64,000 nucleotides of DNA from Isoetes taiwanensis. Its lineage: Eukaryota > Streptophyta > Lycopodiopsida > Isoetales > Isoetaceae. The DNA is taken from contig JAJEKV010000035.1 of the NCBI GenBank assembly GCA_021234155.1, positions 1,800,001 through 1,864,000 of the forward strand. Reading direction: 5' to 3'. The notes under the pieces were generated by a model. It had not been told where the DNA came from. It saw nothing but the letters and a program-made list of their open reading frames with translations, and did no database searches. A program made the position numbers and the translations under genes. Every line of letters starts with the position of its first letter. Position 1 is the stretch's first letter. This document shows, one piece after another, positions 1-10,310 of this stretch.

Positions 1-18
1 TAAAGAAAAAAACATTAC

Positions 19-474
19 CAGAAGGCGCCACGAACTGAGGTATCTGGCAGAATCTCGAATGCACAACATTTCTGCATGAGCTGTGGGATCCCTTTCTCTT
101 TCCACTCTGTATGACGAGAAACCTTTCAGGTCAAAGACATGGTATTGTACATTTACCTAGGAGGGCACATGAAAGGAATAGCATCTTTGCAGAAAACATC
201 GTCTTTTATTACACTCTCAGCGGGAAAGTGAATGTTGGAAGTAAATTACCGGTTGTGAGCTCGAGCTATGATTTTTCCTGAAAGTACCATGACAGCGCCA
301 ACAGGCACTTCCCCTCTTTTTGCAGCCTTATGTGCTTCCAGCATGGCTTGTTGCATGAATTTCTCATCATTTTTAAACAGTTGATATTCGTCTAGTTTTT
401 CGCTAGTGTCCTTCCTACCTGCCTTGACAACTCCATTTCTTTGATTAGCGACTGCAATTAATCCACTGGAACGA
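19..474 (-). CDS. TADA: tRNA adenosine deaminase (TadA-like), two internal exons, partial
   Basis: Two exons on the minus strand fit the zinc-dependent deaminase that converts adenosine to inosine at tRNA position 34. The upstream exon (about 250-474, right limit uncertain) encodes FMQQAMLEAHKAAKRGEVPV followed by GAVMV and KIIARAHNR, the typical N-terminal helix and strand of TadA. It ends at a GT donor just below position 250. The next exon (19-106) completes the split Arg codon and encodes DPTAHAEMLCIRDSARYLSS, where the HAE motif supplies a zinc ligand and the catalytic Glu. It ends at a GT donor at 18-17. The PCxxC zinc motif should lie off the left edge. Phases across the junction agree. 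Plant TADA proteins act in plastids and can have long N-terminal extensions; whether this one does cannot be told. Family assignment is firm, the exact paralogue is not. Confidence 0.82.
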
Positions 475-1289
475 CTGGAATGAATACAAGAAATTTAGCA
501 CATGTCCTTCCAAACTACAAGTTTTCCAACTTCTGCTTACAAAATGTAAGGCCGCAAAATCTCTTGATTGGGAGGTGGGGAACAGTGGAAGCTCCTAGGC
601 AGCATGGCATTCCTATGTTTACATTGCAGACATTGCACACATCACGCTCAAATGTTGAGCAATAAAAATTAAAGGAAAGCACAAACCTGAAAATTAACGG
701 CGAATTGGAGGAAGGTTTAATCATGTAACTTATCCTTTCATGAAAGATTAAAGTTGTTCATTCCATGAAACGTAGTTCCTAGTATAACACAACTCTAGCC
801 ATCTTAATATCATAAGACCTGAGTCCAAGATTTATAAAAAGCTACGTTGATTTTACATAAAGCTTAGGTCACTATGGGCATATAAAACAAGCTATGCAAA
901 TCCCACCTTAAATGGATTCTACCAAGGCATCTTAAGATCCTTATAGAGCACAACTGTTGGTAGTTCAAGCTGATAGCAAACTACTCCCAAATCAGCGGGC
1001 AATTTACTTCACTCTTCCTTGTCCCAAAGCAGGAAAAAGCTGTGCACATTCCTTGTGATTTCAGCCCAGAGTGACAGTACCGACAATGCGCAGAACAGGT
1101 TCCACCCAGAGGTGCGAAACTTCAGGTAAATAAGATCTTTAGCTTAGGCCAATTTAGATGTGCAGAGTACTTATCAACAAAACTCCTAAAACTCCTCAAC
1201 TCCAAATAAACATCTATGTCCTCTCCATTCATTTAAAATTTAATGTTTTATACTGGTAATTACACAAGAGACTGCATGACAGATTTGTG
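475..1289. other. Intergenic or upstream TADA sequence, no gene recognised
   Basis: This AT-rich stretch lies between the recognised TADA exons and the PPR stop codon. It contains only short open frames with no familiar domain. Further 5' exons of the TADA gene could lie here, since that gene is read leftward, but I could not recognise one with confidence. Confidence 0.4.
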
Positions 1290-2888
1290 CTACTCATTTT
1301 CTTGCCATCCAAGTATGGCATAAATGTTCGATAGCAATACATATGGTGCAGAGGTAGCCTGGTCAAGTTGAAGAGCTTGTGCTGCAGCATGCTTTGCCTG
1401 TTCCAAAGCAGCATGAGTTCTACATGCACCTAGCAATGCTATCCATGATGCACTATCTGGCACAAGTGGCATGCTGTTAATGAAGGCTTCTGCACCGTCA
1501 AGCCAACCTGCTCTGCCAAGAAGATCAATTTCACTATTACAATGTTCTAACACTGGAGAAACGCAATAATTCCAACTCATGGAGGCAAAACAATGGCAGC
1601 CTAAATCAAAGAGGTCGTCATTGTTGCAGGCAGACAGAATGGCGGTAATAGTGATATTATTAGGACTCAATCCATCTGCTTGCATCTCCTGAAACATCCG
1701 TAAAGCATCTTGTTCTTGTCCATTTTGGGAATGCGCTGCAATTATGGCATTCCATGAAATCACATTTCGATGAGGCATTTCTTGAAAAAGCTGGAGGGCC
1801 TCATTGATAAGCCCATGTTTGGCATATCCTGCTATCATGGTCGTCCAAGAGATCACGTTTCTTTCTGGCATGCACATAAACAACTGAAGCGCTTCCTTTA
1901 ACTGTGTTTCTTGGATGAACCCTGCAATCATTGCATTATATGCAGCCACATCTTTCTGGGGAATTTGCTTAAAAATACCAATGGCTTCCTTAAGATGCCC
2001 GCTTTGGACATAACCAATGACCATGTTAGTCCAAGAGATCACATCTCGTTCGGGCATTTCTTCGAAGAGCCGAAGGGCCTTATCAAGGAAACCCTGCTTT
2101 ACATACTCTGCAATCATGGCATTCCATGAGACGATATTTCGTTGTGGCATTCGGTCAAATAACCTGCGAGCCATTTCGAGATGACCTTCCTGAGCATATA
2201 CCACAACTATAGTAGTCCATGATACAACATTTCGCTCTGGCATTTGATCAAATGTTTCAAGGGCTTCCTTAAGCATGCTATGCTTGGCATATGCGGCAAG
2301 CATTGCATTCCATGAGACAATATTACGATATGGCATCCGTTCAAAGATGTCATGAGCCTGAATAACCAGTCCATGATCTGCATATGCAGTGAGTATAGCA
2401 GTCCATGCCACTACATCTGGCCTTGGCATCTTTTTAAAAAGTCGAACTGCTTCCTTCAAATGGCCATGTTGAATATAAGAAGCAATCATTAGATTCCATG
2501 TGAAAGTATTCCTGGAGGACATATTGTCAAATACCTTTCTTGCATCCACCAAGGCACCACATTTTCCATACATCTGTATAAGCAGATTCCCAAGATATCT
2601 ATATCTAAGAAATCCAAACTTAGTAATATGTTCATGGATTTGGTGGCCTTCTACTAAATTCATTGAGTTCCCACATTTGCGCAAAAGATATGCGATTCCA
2701 GGAACGCCTAGTCCATCCTTGCAGGATTCCAAGTGCCATTCCGTCTTGCTTATATGGGGCAGCGTATATGTCTTTAATGTGGTTGACTGGCCTGTCATGT
2801 CTAATTTTCCCAAATCCATCTCCTTGACATAAACATGAATGTTTCCTTGGTAAAGTTTAAAACAAGTAGAATCAAATAGAGGAGTCAT
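1290..2888 (-). CDS. Pentatricopeptide repeat protein, PLS/E-type, 532 aa
   Basis: A single uninterrupted 532-residue frame made mainly of 31-residue S-type PPR motifs, for example IVSWNAMLAAYAKH and VISWTTMIAGYAKH. About nine consecutive repeats run from roughly residue 128 to 410, followed by less regular repeats and the start of an E motif (LLGACRTHAALEQ, APYVLLSNIYA). The protein stops shortly after this, without an E+ or DYW domain. PPR proteins bind organellar RNA one base per repeat and take part in editing, splicing or stability. By the known code (residue 5 and last residue of each repeat) the motifs read N/D, T/N, N/N, T/N, N/D, T/D, N/N, T/N, N/N. The missing DYW domain means any editing role would need a partner. 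The first Met gives about 75 residues before the recognisable region, so an organelle-targeting peptide is possible but not obvious. It is divergently arranged with the chitinase gene. Confidence 0.93.
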   Translation of the reverse strand: MTPLFDSTCFKLYQGNIHVYVKEMDLGKLDMTGQSTTLKTYTLPHISKTEWHLESCKDGLGVPGIAYLLRKCGNSMNLVEGHQIHEHITKFGFLRYRYLGNLLIQMYGKCGALVDARKVFDNMSSRNTFTWNLMIASYIQHGHLKEAVRLFKKMPRPDVVAWTAILTAYADHGLVIQAHDIFERMPYRNIVSWNAMLAAYAKHSMLKEALETFDQMPERNVVSWTTIVVVYAQEGHLEMARRLFDRMPQRNIVSWNAMIAEYVKQGFLDKALRLFEEMPERDVISWTNMVIGYVQSGHLKEAIGIFKQIPQKDVAAYNAMIAGFIQETQLKEALQLFMCMPERNVISWTTMIAGYAKHGLINEALQLFQEMPHRNVISWNAIIAAHSQNGQEQDALRMFQEMQADGLSPNNITITAILSACNNDDLFDLGCHCFASMSWNYCVSPVLEHCNSEIDLLGRAGWLDGAEAFINSMPLVPDSASWIALLGACRTHAALEQAKHAAAQALQLDQATSAPYVLLSNIYAILGWQENE

Positions 2889-3506
2889 GTGTCTCGTAAT
2901 TGAAGAAAATCTAATATCTCACAATTGTTTTCTAAGTGTGACAGTTTTCCAATTGTAACCTGCATCAATTACCCGGAAGACTAAATGGAAGGTCTGGAAA
3001 AGCCTAAAGGGAATGGCATGTTCAAACAAACATGCTCGTATGGAACCTTGTGCCATGTTATCCTAGATCTAGGAAAGCGGTGCCAGCAGAGAGAGGTCAA
3101 ATTAAGTACATTTGTGTCCTAATATAACGTAAAGAAGGTATATTTGGGTAATTCCAAGAGAATAGCTGACACATCACATACATACTAGTTAGAGAAGCCG
3201 TGTAATTCTCACGTAACATGTCCGATGCTGAAGACACAAGAGTGTTGAGATAGCGCAAATTGTCAGCTTACTGTGGGCCATTTTAGATAGTGTAATGATA
3301 AAATATGTTAATAGTCAGATGCAAGAAGCTGAACTGGTCAACCCGCTACGTGCCAGAAAACATGTTCAACACTTCTAGAATAAGAAGTAACGTACATACC
3401 TTCAAACAAGCTTCGTCATGATGAACACATCTACAGGAAGTTCAAAAATTCGACCATAAATACCCACTTGCAAATCGACCAAGGCAGCACAATTCCCAGC
3501 TCCGCA
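2889..3506. promoter_or_regulatory. Shared upstream region of divergent PPR and chitinase genes
   Basis: About 600 bp separate the PPR start (leftward) from the chitinase start (rightward). A TATA-like box, CATAAATACC, lies at 3455-3464, about 45 bp before the chosen chitinase ATG. A W-box in reverse (GGTCAA, 3336-3341), the usual WRKY site in defence promoters, and an ACGT core at about 3348 lie further upstream. These short motifs are common by chance, so only the TATA position is informative. No ORF of note is present. Confidence 0.45.
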
Positions 3507-4941
3507 ATGGCGGCACTACTGGGGATGTTTATTATTCTCATTTCAATTGGGCAAATCAAAGCGCAAGATTGTGGAAGTCAGGCAGGGTTTGCATATTGCT
3601 CACCAGGGAATTGTTGCAGCCAGTACGGGTACTGCGGCACAACGTCGGCGTACTGCGGGGATGGCTGCCAAAGCCAATGCAATCAGGAAGTGTGCGGCAT
3701 ACAGGCGAATCTGGCGAATTGTTCTTCTTCGTCCGGTTGCTGCAGCGAATATGGATTCTGCGGCACAAGCTCGGCCTATTGTGGCGATGGCTGCCAGAGT
3801 GGAGCCTGTTCGGGCGTCCCCGTCACGCCCGTCAAGCTGGGATACTGGTATGCTGACTCATCCCCCGCCTCTAACATAAACTCTTGCCTCTACACCCATC
3901 TCCTCTACGCCTTTGCATCCATGGACCCCTCTTCCTTCTCTGTCCAACCCCCTTCCTATGACAATGGACAAATCTCCTCCTTCGCCTCCACCGTCCGCCA
4001 GTCCAACCCCAACGTCAAAACCCTCCTCTCCATCGGTGGCGGCAGTAGCAATTCCACCGCCTTCTCCTCCATGGTCAGCTCCTCTTCCAGTCGCTCTGCA
4101 TTCATCAACTCCAGCGTCGCCCTCGCTCGTCAGTATAACTTTGATGGACTTGACCTTGACTGGGAGTATCCCTCCACTTCCGCTGACATGTCTAACCTTG
4201 GGCTTCTCTTTGAGGAGTGGCACTCCTATGCCCCCGATCTGCTCCTTGCTGCAGCAGTTTATTATACTAACCCTCTAGCCAGTTGGCTGGGGGGTGCCTC
4301 CTATCCTACCTCTTCCATCCAGTCAAGTCTAGACTGGGTCCTTGTCATGAGTTATGATTTCCATGGTTCTTGGGAAAGTTATACCAACCCTCCTGCAGCT
4401 CTTTATGACTCTTCCAATCCTACAATAAACGGTGATTATGGCTTCACGCAATGGCTTCAATCATTGCCTATGGGCAAGGTCTTGTATGGATTGCCTGCAT
4501 ATGGGCATGCGTGGAACCTGAGTGATCCTTCTAACCATGGAACTGGCGCTCCTGCTGTTGGATCTTCCACTTCTTTGGGAGACACACCAACATATGCTCA
4601 AATAGCTAGTTTTCTTTCTTCTAGTGGCGCCACTGTAGTCCATAATACAACTAGTGTGTCCACTTACGCATACAGTGGTATTACATGGATTGGATATGAT
4701 GACAGTTGGTCAATCACTCGAAAGGTGAATTATCTAAAATCTAAAGGAATGAGAGGCTATGGATTTTGGACCGTTCTTTCAGATGATTCTAATTTCACGC
4801 TTGCTAAAGCAGGTAATATTATTTCCTCGTTTCTTTGATTAATTTTACTTCAGTTTCTCATATAAATGTTCATTTGCAGCGGCAAAAGCTTTAGATGGAA
4901 AATATTGCAATGGGACAACCATATCAACAACAACAGGGTAA
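3507..4941 (+). CDS. Secreted class V chitinase: two CBM18 modules plus GH18, two exons
   Basis: Join 3507-4812 and 4880-4941, 455 residues. The second Met (3507) is preferred over the one at 3468 because it starts a clean signal peptide ([19 protein letters not shown]) and because 3468 lies only a few bases after the TATA-like box. Two hevein-type CBM18 domains follow (about residues 21-57 and 61-100; [20 protein letters not shown] and [20 protein letters not shown]). The GH18 barrel follows, with the catalytic motif [10 protein letters not shown] (acid Glu about residue 220) and MSYDFHGSW. Reading on past 4812 gives only a few residues and a stop. A GT at 4813 and AG at 4878-4879 instead remove a 67-bp intron, and the joined frame ends [15 protein letters not shown] and a short tail, the usual GH18 C-terminus. 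The enzyme hydrolyses chitin, most likely fungal cell wall, outside the cell. CBM18-GH18 fusions are known from Equisetum; GH18 with LysM modules is known from ferns. Confidence 0.93.
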
Positions 4942-7900
4942 ATAAGACACTTGATGATGCTTATGTATATGATACTTTCATATATCCTTGGCATGATGAT
5001 TTGCTACCTTTTTTATACGTGCATAGTACATTTACAAACAAGGACAACCTTGATATAAAGGGGTGCATTATTACATAAATGTGCAAGTTACAATAGAACT
5101 TTCAGGATGGATTATTAGGAGGAGAAGAAGGGTTGATTGCAGGGGTATAGTTATGCTTTTACATGATTGAAGGCATGAGCATCGAAGTTTTATGTACATG
5201 TGTATGCTAGTCATTATCAAAGTCTGTAGCTGACAATAATTCTATATATTTTGTATTTCATGCCCTAGTAGAAACTCGTGAAAGAGTCTTTATGTTATAT
5301 CCTTAAGAGGAGAATCTTTCTCTTTTCGATTTCCCTATGTTTTGAAAAATGAGTTTGTAAAGAGGAATAATACATTTGCAAGTCATAGCAATTTCAGAAT
5401 ACATTAGATGGGTTGTTGATGTTTATTTAACTCATGAACACTTGTCTAAAATTGTCAATATTGTTTAATTCATGAGCATGGTCTATTTTGTTGTCATTAC
5501 TTTAAGATTGTTTATATTTTGATTCATATGGAGTTATTTTATGTGATACTTGCCTCATATTTATATTTTAATTTATATGGGTTTATTTTATGTGATAGTT
5601 GCCTCCTATTCAACAACTTCTTCATTAGGTTCGTGTGATCAAGTGCATGTAGATGGCATGTCAAAGAAAATCCTTCTGAAGTGCATGTGGATGGCAAGAT
5701 CCATGCATTGTTTTGTCTTAAGAAAACTCTTGCATGTGAATAGCTTTAGATGTTTTTTATTTTAAAGGGCAAAAGTAAAAATGGTAAGTCAAGAAAGTTG
5801 CCTAAAGCAAGCCTATGCCTAAGCCTAAGCTTAGACAAATGGTATGATAAGTTCAAACTTATAATAGAGTTTTTACACAAATTAACTACAATTTCTTTAA
5901 ATGCACATTGAATCAGATCATTGCAAATTTTGAGGGGGATTCAACATGGACGAGTTTTAGTATATTGAGAGATATTATTCCATTCATTATTTATTGTCAG
6001 ACCTGAAGTATATGTTGCATGAAGTATATGTTGCATTCGTAGTTTAAAGTAATCAAATACAAAAAAGGTTGCAAAATGATGAAAGCCCGATTGATTTTCA
6101 TAGCAAATTATAAATTTTATGGGCGATTCAATGTGAGACGCGTTTTGGTAAGAGAAATTGGTTGAAAAATGATGAAAAAGTTCATTAATTTTTTGCTTAC
6201 CCTCACTATCCCAATCACATATTTGATTTGTCCTTGAAGAGCATCACTTCCATAATGCATGTGGCAATTATCGGTCAGTGCCACTTGAAATGAAGCAGAC
6301 CATTAGAAGTGTTGGAGCTGCATTGAAAATATTACTCCCATATAGCCTAATAAAATCTATTGCTCGTTGAATACCTTCGTATGTAAGCTTCTCAATGGTA
6401 GATCGGGAACTCTAGTCCAACCAGTAATCATTGACAAAGCTTAGCCCATTCTTGGCCTGAAATCTGGTAGGGACCAAGTGCAGCATAATGCCACTTGAAA
6501 TTATCATAATCATTTGTTCCTGCTTGTAATCGTTTCCTAACCTATGCTATGCCATGTCGTCAAAATTAATAACATATAGTTAACTTTGCTAGAATAGCCA
6601 CAAAAAATTTGACATACATGAATGCAACTAGAGCTGGAACTATATCTACCCATCAACATAAATTGAATGTGGAACAACTACGTAACCTGCCACTGCATAA
6701 CCTGCCTTTTGCATTAAGACAACCATCTATCATGACAACACTTAAAGATACTATTAGTGGTAGCAATTGATATATTATACCAATAACAATAAAATTCTTG
6801 CATCAAAAAATCACTTCGGTTGGTTCTGTTGAGAGCGGGATGAATGAGCTGTCGAAGTCATATTTGACTTCCGCAAAAGAGTCCACAGGCAGGTGCCATT
6901 GCTAGAGTTAATGTAACAGAGCTTCCCTCCAAAATTCTCTAGATGTCATCCATGCATCACCTCTCAAATAAATTCCATCAAGAAATTGCGAGTGACATAA
7001 TAATATACTAACCATCTAACACACTAACTATTGCCTACTAAAAGGACTCTAGAGCCAACAGCTTTGATAGTACTCACCATGGGAAGGATCTGAAGAAATA
7101 GAATATGTGATTTATTAGCTGAATTATAATAACGTTAAGAAGAACAATGTGCACACCTGATGATACCAAAAGATTGTGCCCTTGCAGTCAAATCTTGTTA
7201 AACCTTGTTAGTGACATCATCTTGTTTTACTAACATCAAGCTCAGTTACAGACCTATCAAGCATCTCCTTAACATCAAGTTATTGTCCTTGCCCACCAAA
7301 TTAAGCTTCTTACGGCCGACTTGCGATGGAAAATAGGTCCACACTGGAGTTCCTAACATATTGATATCGTCCCAATGTCTTTATAGGGGACCTTGCCTGA
7401 AGTAAGAAGGTAAACTCAGCTGCCCAACACCGCATCAAACTCAAAATTATACCTAATAGATAGCTGTATAGAAGAAACTAAAATCATGATGCCCAATTAG
7501 CAAATCACGAGCTCTCTGCAAAGAGAAATGAGCAAAAGCATAAACTTCACAAAGATGCTGATGAAGAGAGCATATCCCTCCACCTGTATAGCTTGAAGAT
7601 TTATATGGCTGCTCACATTCCAGACTCTATTGATTATTGCATGTTATCAGCTAGTATACAGCATTGATAATTGCAATATTAAGGATAAAATAGAAGTTTA
7701 AGAATCAAAATATGCATTGGCACAGGATATAATGTCATTGAAAAAGCTAAAATGATACCATTTTAACAAGATTACAGCTACTTGTGTTCCTTGGCTACAA
7801 ACCAACCATGAAAGTCTCCAGGAATGTCTCAGACATCAACAACATATTCATCCCCTTCTTTCTGAAACATGCATATTGCAGATGCGTAGGTTTCAACTAC

Positions 7901-8860
7901 TGTACAAATGACAAATAACCGTCGAGATCAAAATCTGAAGCAAAATAGGCATGGACTTCCTAAATTTTTTAAGTTGATCTGCTCACGCATCCTGACATAA
8001 TGGTCTAAAGGTCTATGTCAAAAACACAATGTTGCTGAGAAGATAGGTAGCATCAACTCTACACATTACTCAAATTACATTTTTGGATTGAACGGTGTAA
8101 AAGTGATGAAGTGCTTACCCTTGAGTTGAAAACCCTTCTAAGCTCAACTTCGCGAGCAGAAATAAGCTCAAGTTTGTATGAGTGAGGTTAGAGCATAAGA
8201 TAAAAAATGTGGGCCTTGAAGCTCGTGCTCTGCGATATCTAGACATGACAGACCTCTGCTCTGCCATAAGCAAAATCCACATTCAAAAACCCATGTCCAC
8301 ATAAAAAAAGAAACCATGTACCTAGAAATCTTATGGAACGGGAAAGCTCAGAAATTTAGAGGTTTAGAAATATGAAGTTGGGTTGAGAAATGCAAAAATG
8401 TTGAACATGGCAAGGATATTGCATGAGATACAAAGAATGTGAATTTATAACGAGTCCTAATCTAGTTTGGACTCTTTATTTCCTTTGTGGATATGTCCAA
8501 CGGTATGAACTTCAGCAAGGTGATGTTCCATTTCCACGTCAAAAAATGTGGACAAAATGTTTGTGGAAACATAGTATGGGTAGGTGTATGGCAATTTAAT
8601 TTTTGGGAATGTTCAAGTATGAATCCTTGGAGTTTCTGCCATATTGTGAACATATTGGACTTGGCACTTGAAGCATGTGAATATTGGTGATAACCTAGGG
8701 GGATTTGGCACCTAAAATCAATGCAATATTCTCCACATTAACCATGCGGAAGACTTTAATGACTTGAGGCGCCCTTGGAATTTTGTAGCCTAATACAATG
8801 TACTGGACGATTGGGGCCTCATTTCATTTTATTTTATTTTATTTGTTTCTATCCCATCTA
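4942..8860. other. 3.9 kb of AT-rich intergenic DNA, no gene recognised
   Basis: The stretch is AT-rich with many stops in all frames and only short open frames. Apart from a possible copia fragment listed separately, I see no conserved domain, clear terminal repeat or long tandem array. It probably holds old, heavily decayed transposon sequence. Confidence 0.5.
5640..5960 (+). pseudogene. Possible decayed Ty1/copia reverse transcriptase fragment
   Basis: Forward-frame pieces resemble the copia segment in which a short 'LKQAPRxWYDKF' motif precedes the RT core. Here one frame reads LSLDKWYDKFKLIIEFLHKL, and just upstream VDGKIHALFCLKKTLA resembles the preceding 'KLKKALYGLKQ' part with frame breaks. 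The match is short and interrupted, so it could be chance. Confidence 0.3.
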
Positions 8861-9557
8861 TTCGAACATCGGATCGAGATTCTAGTCGAACATGCATGCA
8901 TTGCATGGATGCATTGCACGCTTTCTCTGGTTGGGAGATCGCTATATTAGGCGAGGTTCTTCCTTAACATCTCATTGGCGCTTGCTCTTCTCTCTCAACA
9001 GTACCTTATTCTCTATTCTTTGAAACCCACCCTCCCCCCTTAATTGTTTAATATATTTGTCACCTGGCACCTCTATTTGAAGAGGTTTTTCTTTTGTTGT
9101 CGCGTTGCACGCGTGATCAGCCCCTCCACTTTGGGAGGTTTGTTTTTTCACATTTGTTCTAGTGTTGGTGATGTGCAGGTACAAGTTGGCAAGCGACAGC
9201 AGCTTCGACTTCTCCATTCGTGGGTTTTTTTGGAGCGATTTTTCAGCCTTATGTTTGTCCAAGCCCTTGTCGAAGGCTTATCACTAGGGTTTTTCCTCGA
9301 AAACCCGAAAGGGCGGGGTTTTTTAATCCCAGTGATAAGCTTTCGACATGTACACAAACCAAACATCTATTAGCATTGTATTTTTTAGGGTCCAAGTTAT
9401 ATAATTGGACATTCCCTTTATTTTTTTGTGCGTAGTTTGCATGTGTGCGGCTACCCACTAGCTACCCACTATCCACTATTGTAAAAAATCTGCTGAGATA
9501 AATGAGAAGCTTATCTACGAGGTTTTTGTCGTTTTCATGCGTGCCCCATTCTAGAAT
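8861..9557 (+). repeat. Copy R1 of an unclassified ~690-bp retroposon-like repeat family
   Basis: This is the most complete copy of a family seen again at 14.75-15.3, 16.6-17.0, 17.1-17.5 and 17.5-18.2 kb. Shared landmarks in order: an ATCGGATCG and CATGCATGCAT start, a pyrimidine-rich stretch ending ACCTTATTCTCT, a GTCGCGTxGCACGCGTGA block, a GTGATGTGCAGG block, a strong hairpin, the block GGGTCCAAGTTATATAATTG, and an end at CCATTCTAGAAT. No protein domain, no pol III A or B boxes and no poly-A tail are evident. It resembles a LINE 3' end or a SINE that borrows one, because a LINE in this window carries the same hairpin core. Confidence 0.75.
9269..9347 (+). other. Conserved long hairpin within repeat R1
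   Basis: A 16-nt arm, GTCGAAGGCTTATCAC, pairs with GTGATAAGCTTTCGAC with one G-U wobble. Inside it lies a second GC-rich element, AAAACCCGAAAGGGCGGGG. The same structure recurs in copies R4 and R6 and, in its core, near the 3' end of the minus-strand LINE at 36.9-37.0 kb. In R4 the second pair of the outer stem is C-G instead of T-A, which keeps pairing. Confidence 0.7.
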
Positions 9558-10310
9558 CACAAAACATGTGCATTCTGTATGTGGTGCGGTATTGTGGCCG
9601 GATCTCTATGCCTAAGGGAGTCGTAGAGTTTGCGCACATTATTTTTGGTCTTCTACTCCAACTTTTGCTTCTGATTTTTGAAGACTGCAATGGAAATGGT
9701 GCAATCCAAATGGGACCTGCAAGAGCTGGAAACCTAACTCTAGGATAATTGGAATGCGCCCTTACTGCATCCTCTTATAATTTTAGACTTATGCGAGTTG
9801 AGGGCAAGCCCTTTTGGAGACCTTGGTAAAAGCCAGCCATGGAACAAGGTTTTAATTTTGTATCTCTGGTAGGATATGCCTTATGAGAAACATGCGATAA
9901 AGAGGAAACACCCTGTGCGTAGACGAACTTATCAGTAACACTGTCCTTACAACAACAAAGACCTTAATCATGCCAGTCAAAAGACAATGCTCAAATAACG
10001 ATATTATGCTTCCAACATGTTATTTCACAAACAAATAGCATCTTTACATGGAGAAAAAATATCTTTTATGTAAAAGAATGTACAAAATGATGGGTCTGCT
10101 CTTGATTGTTGAAACCTGAAGTTTTAAGCATGACCATCTCTCTTCCTCTCCAATAATGCACAAGTGCATTTTGTATGCACTTACCGTAGAGCTTACTGAT
10201 AATCACTGACCATAATTGAGTTTATTACAATGTAAATCATGACTATAATTTGCTGTCCATAGACATGCCCTCTGATTGTAGATGTAAGGATTAAGAAAAA
10301 CCAGTATCGC
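9558..10310. other. 3' flank of the SH3P gene; no separate gene seen
   Basis: Between repeat R1 and the SH3P stop codon. On the minus strand this is the expected 3' UTR and terminator region of that gene. No conserved frame or repeat recognised. Confidence 0.45.

Noticed and set aside
3468-3506. Chitinase start at the upstream ATG
   Set aside because: It lies only a few bases after the TATA-like box and would place non-signal residues before the signal peptide.
3547-4278. Other-frame long ORFs over the chitinase gene
   Set aside because: They are shadows of a GC-rich conserved coding region; the chitinase frame alone has domains.
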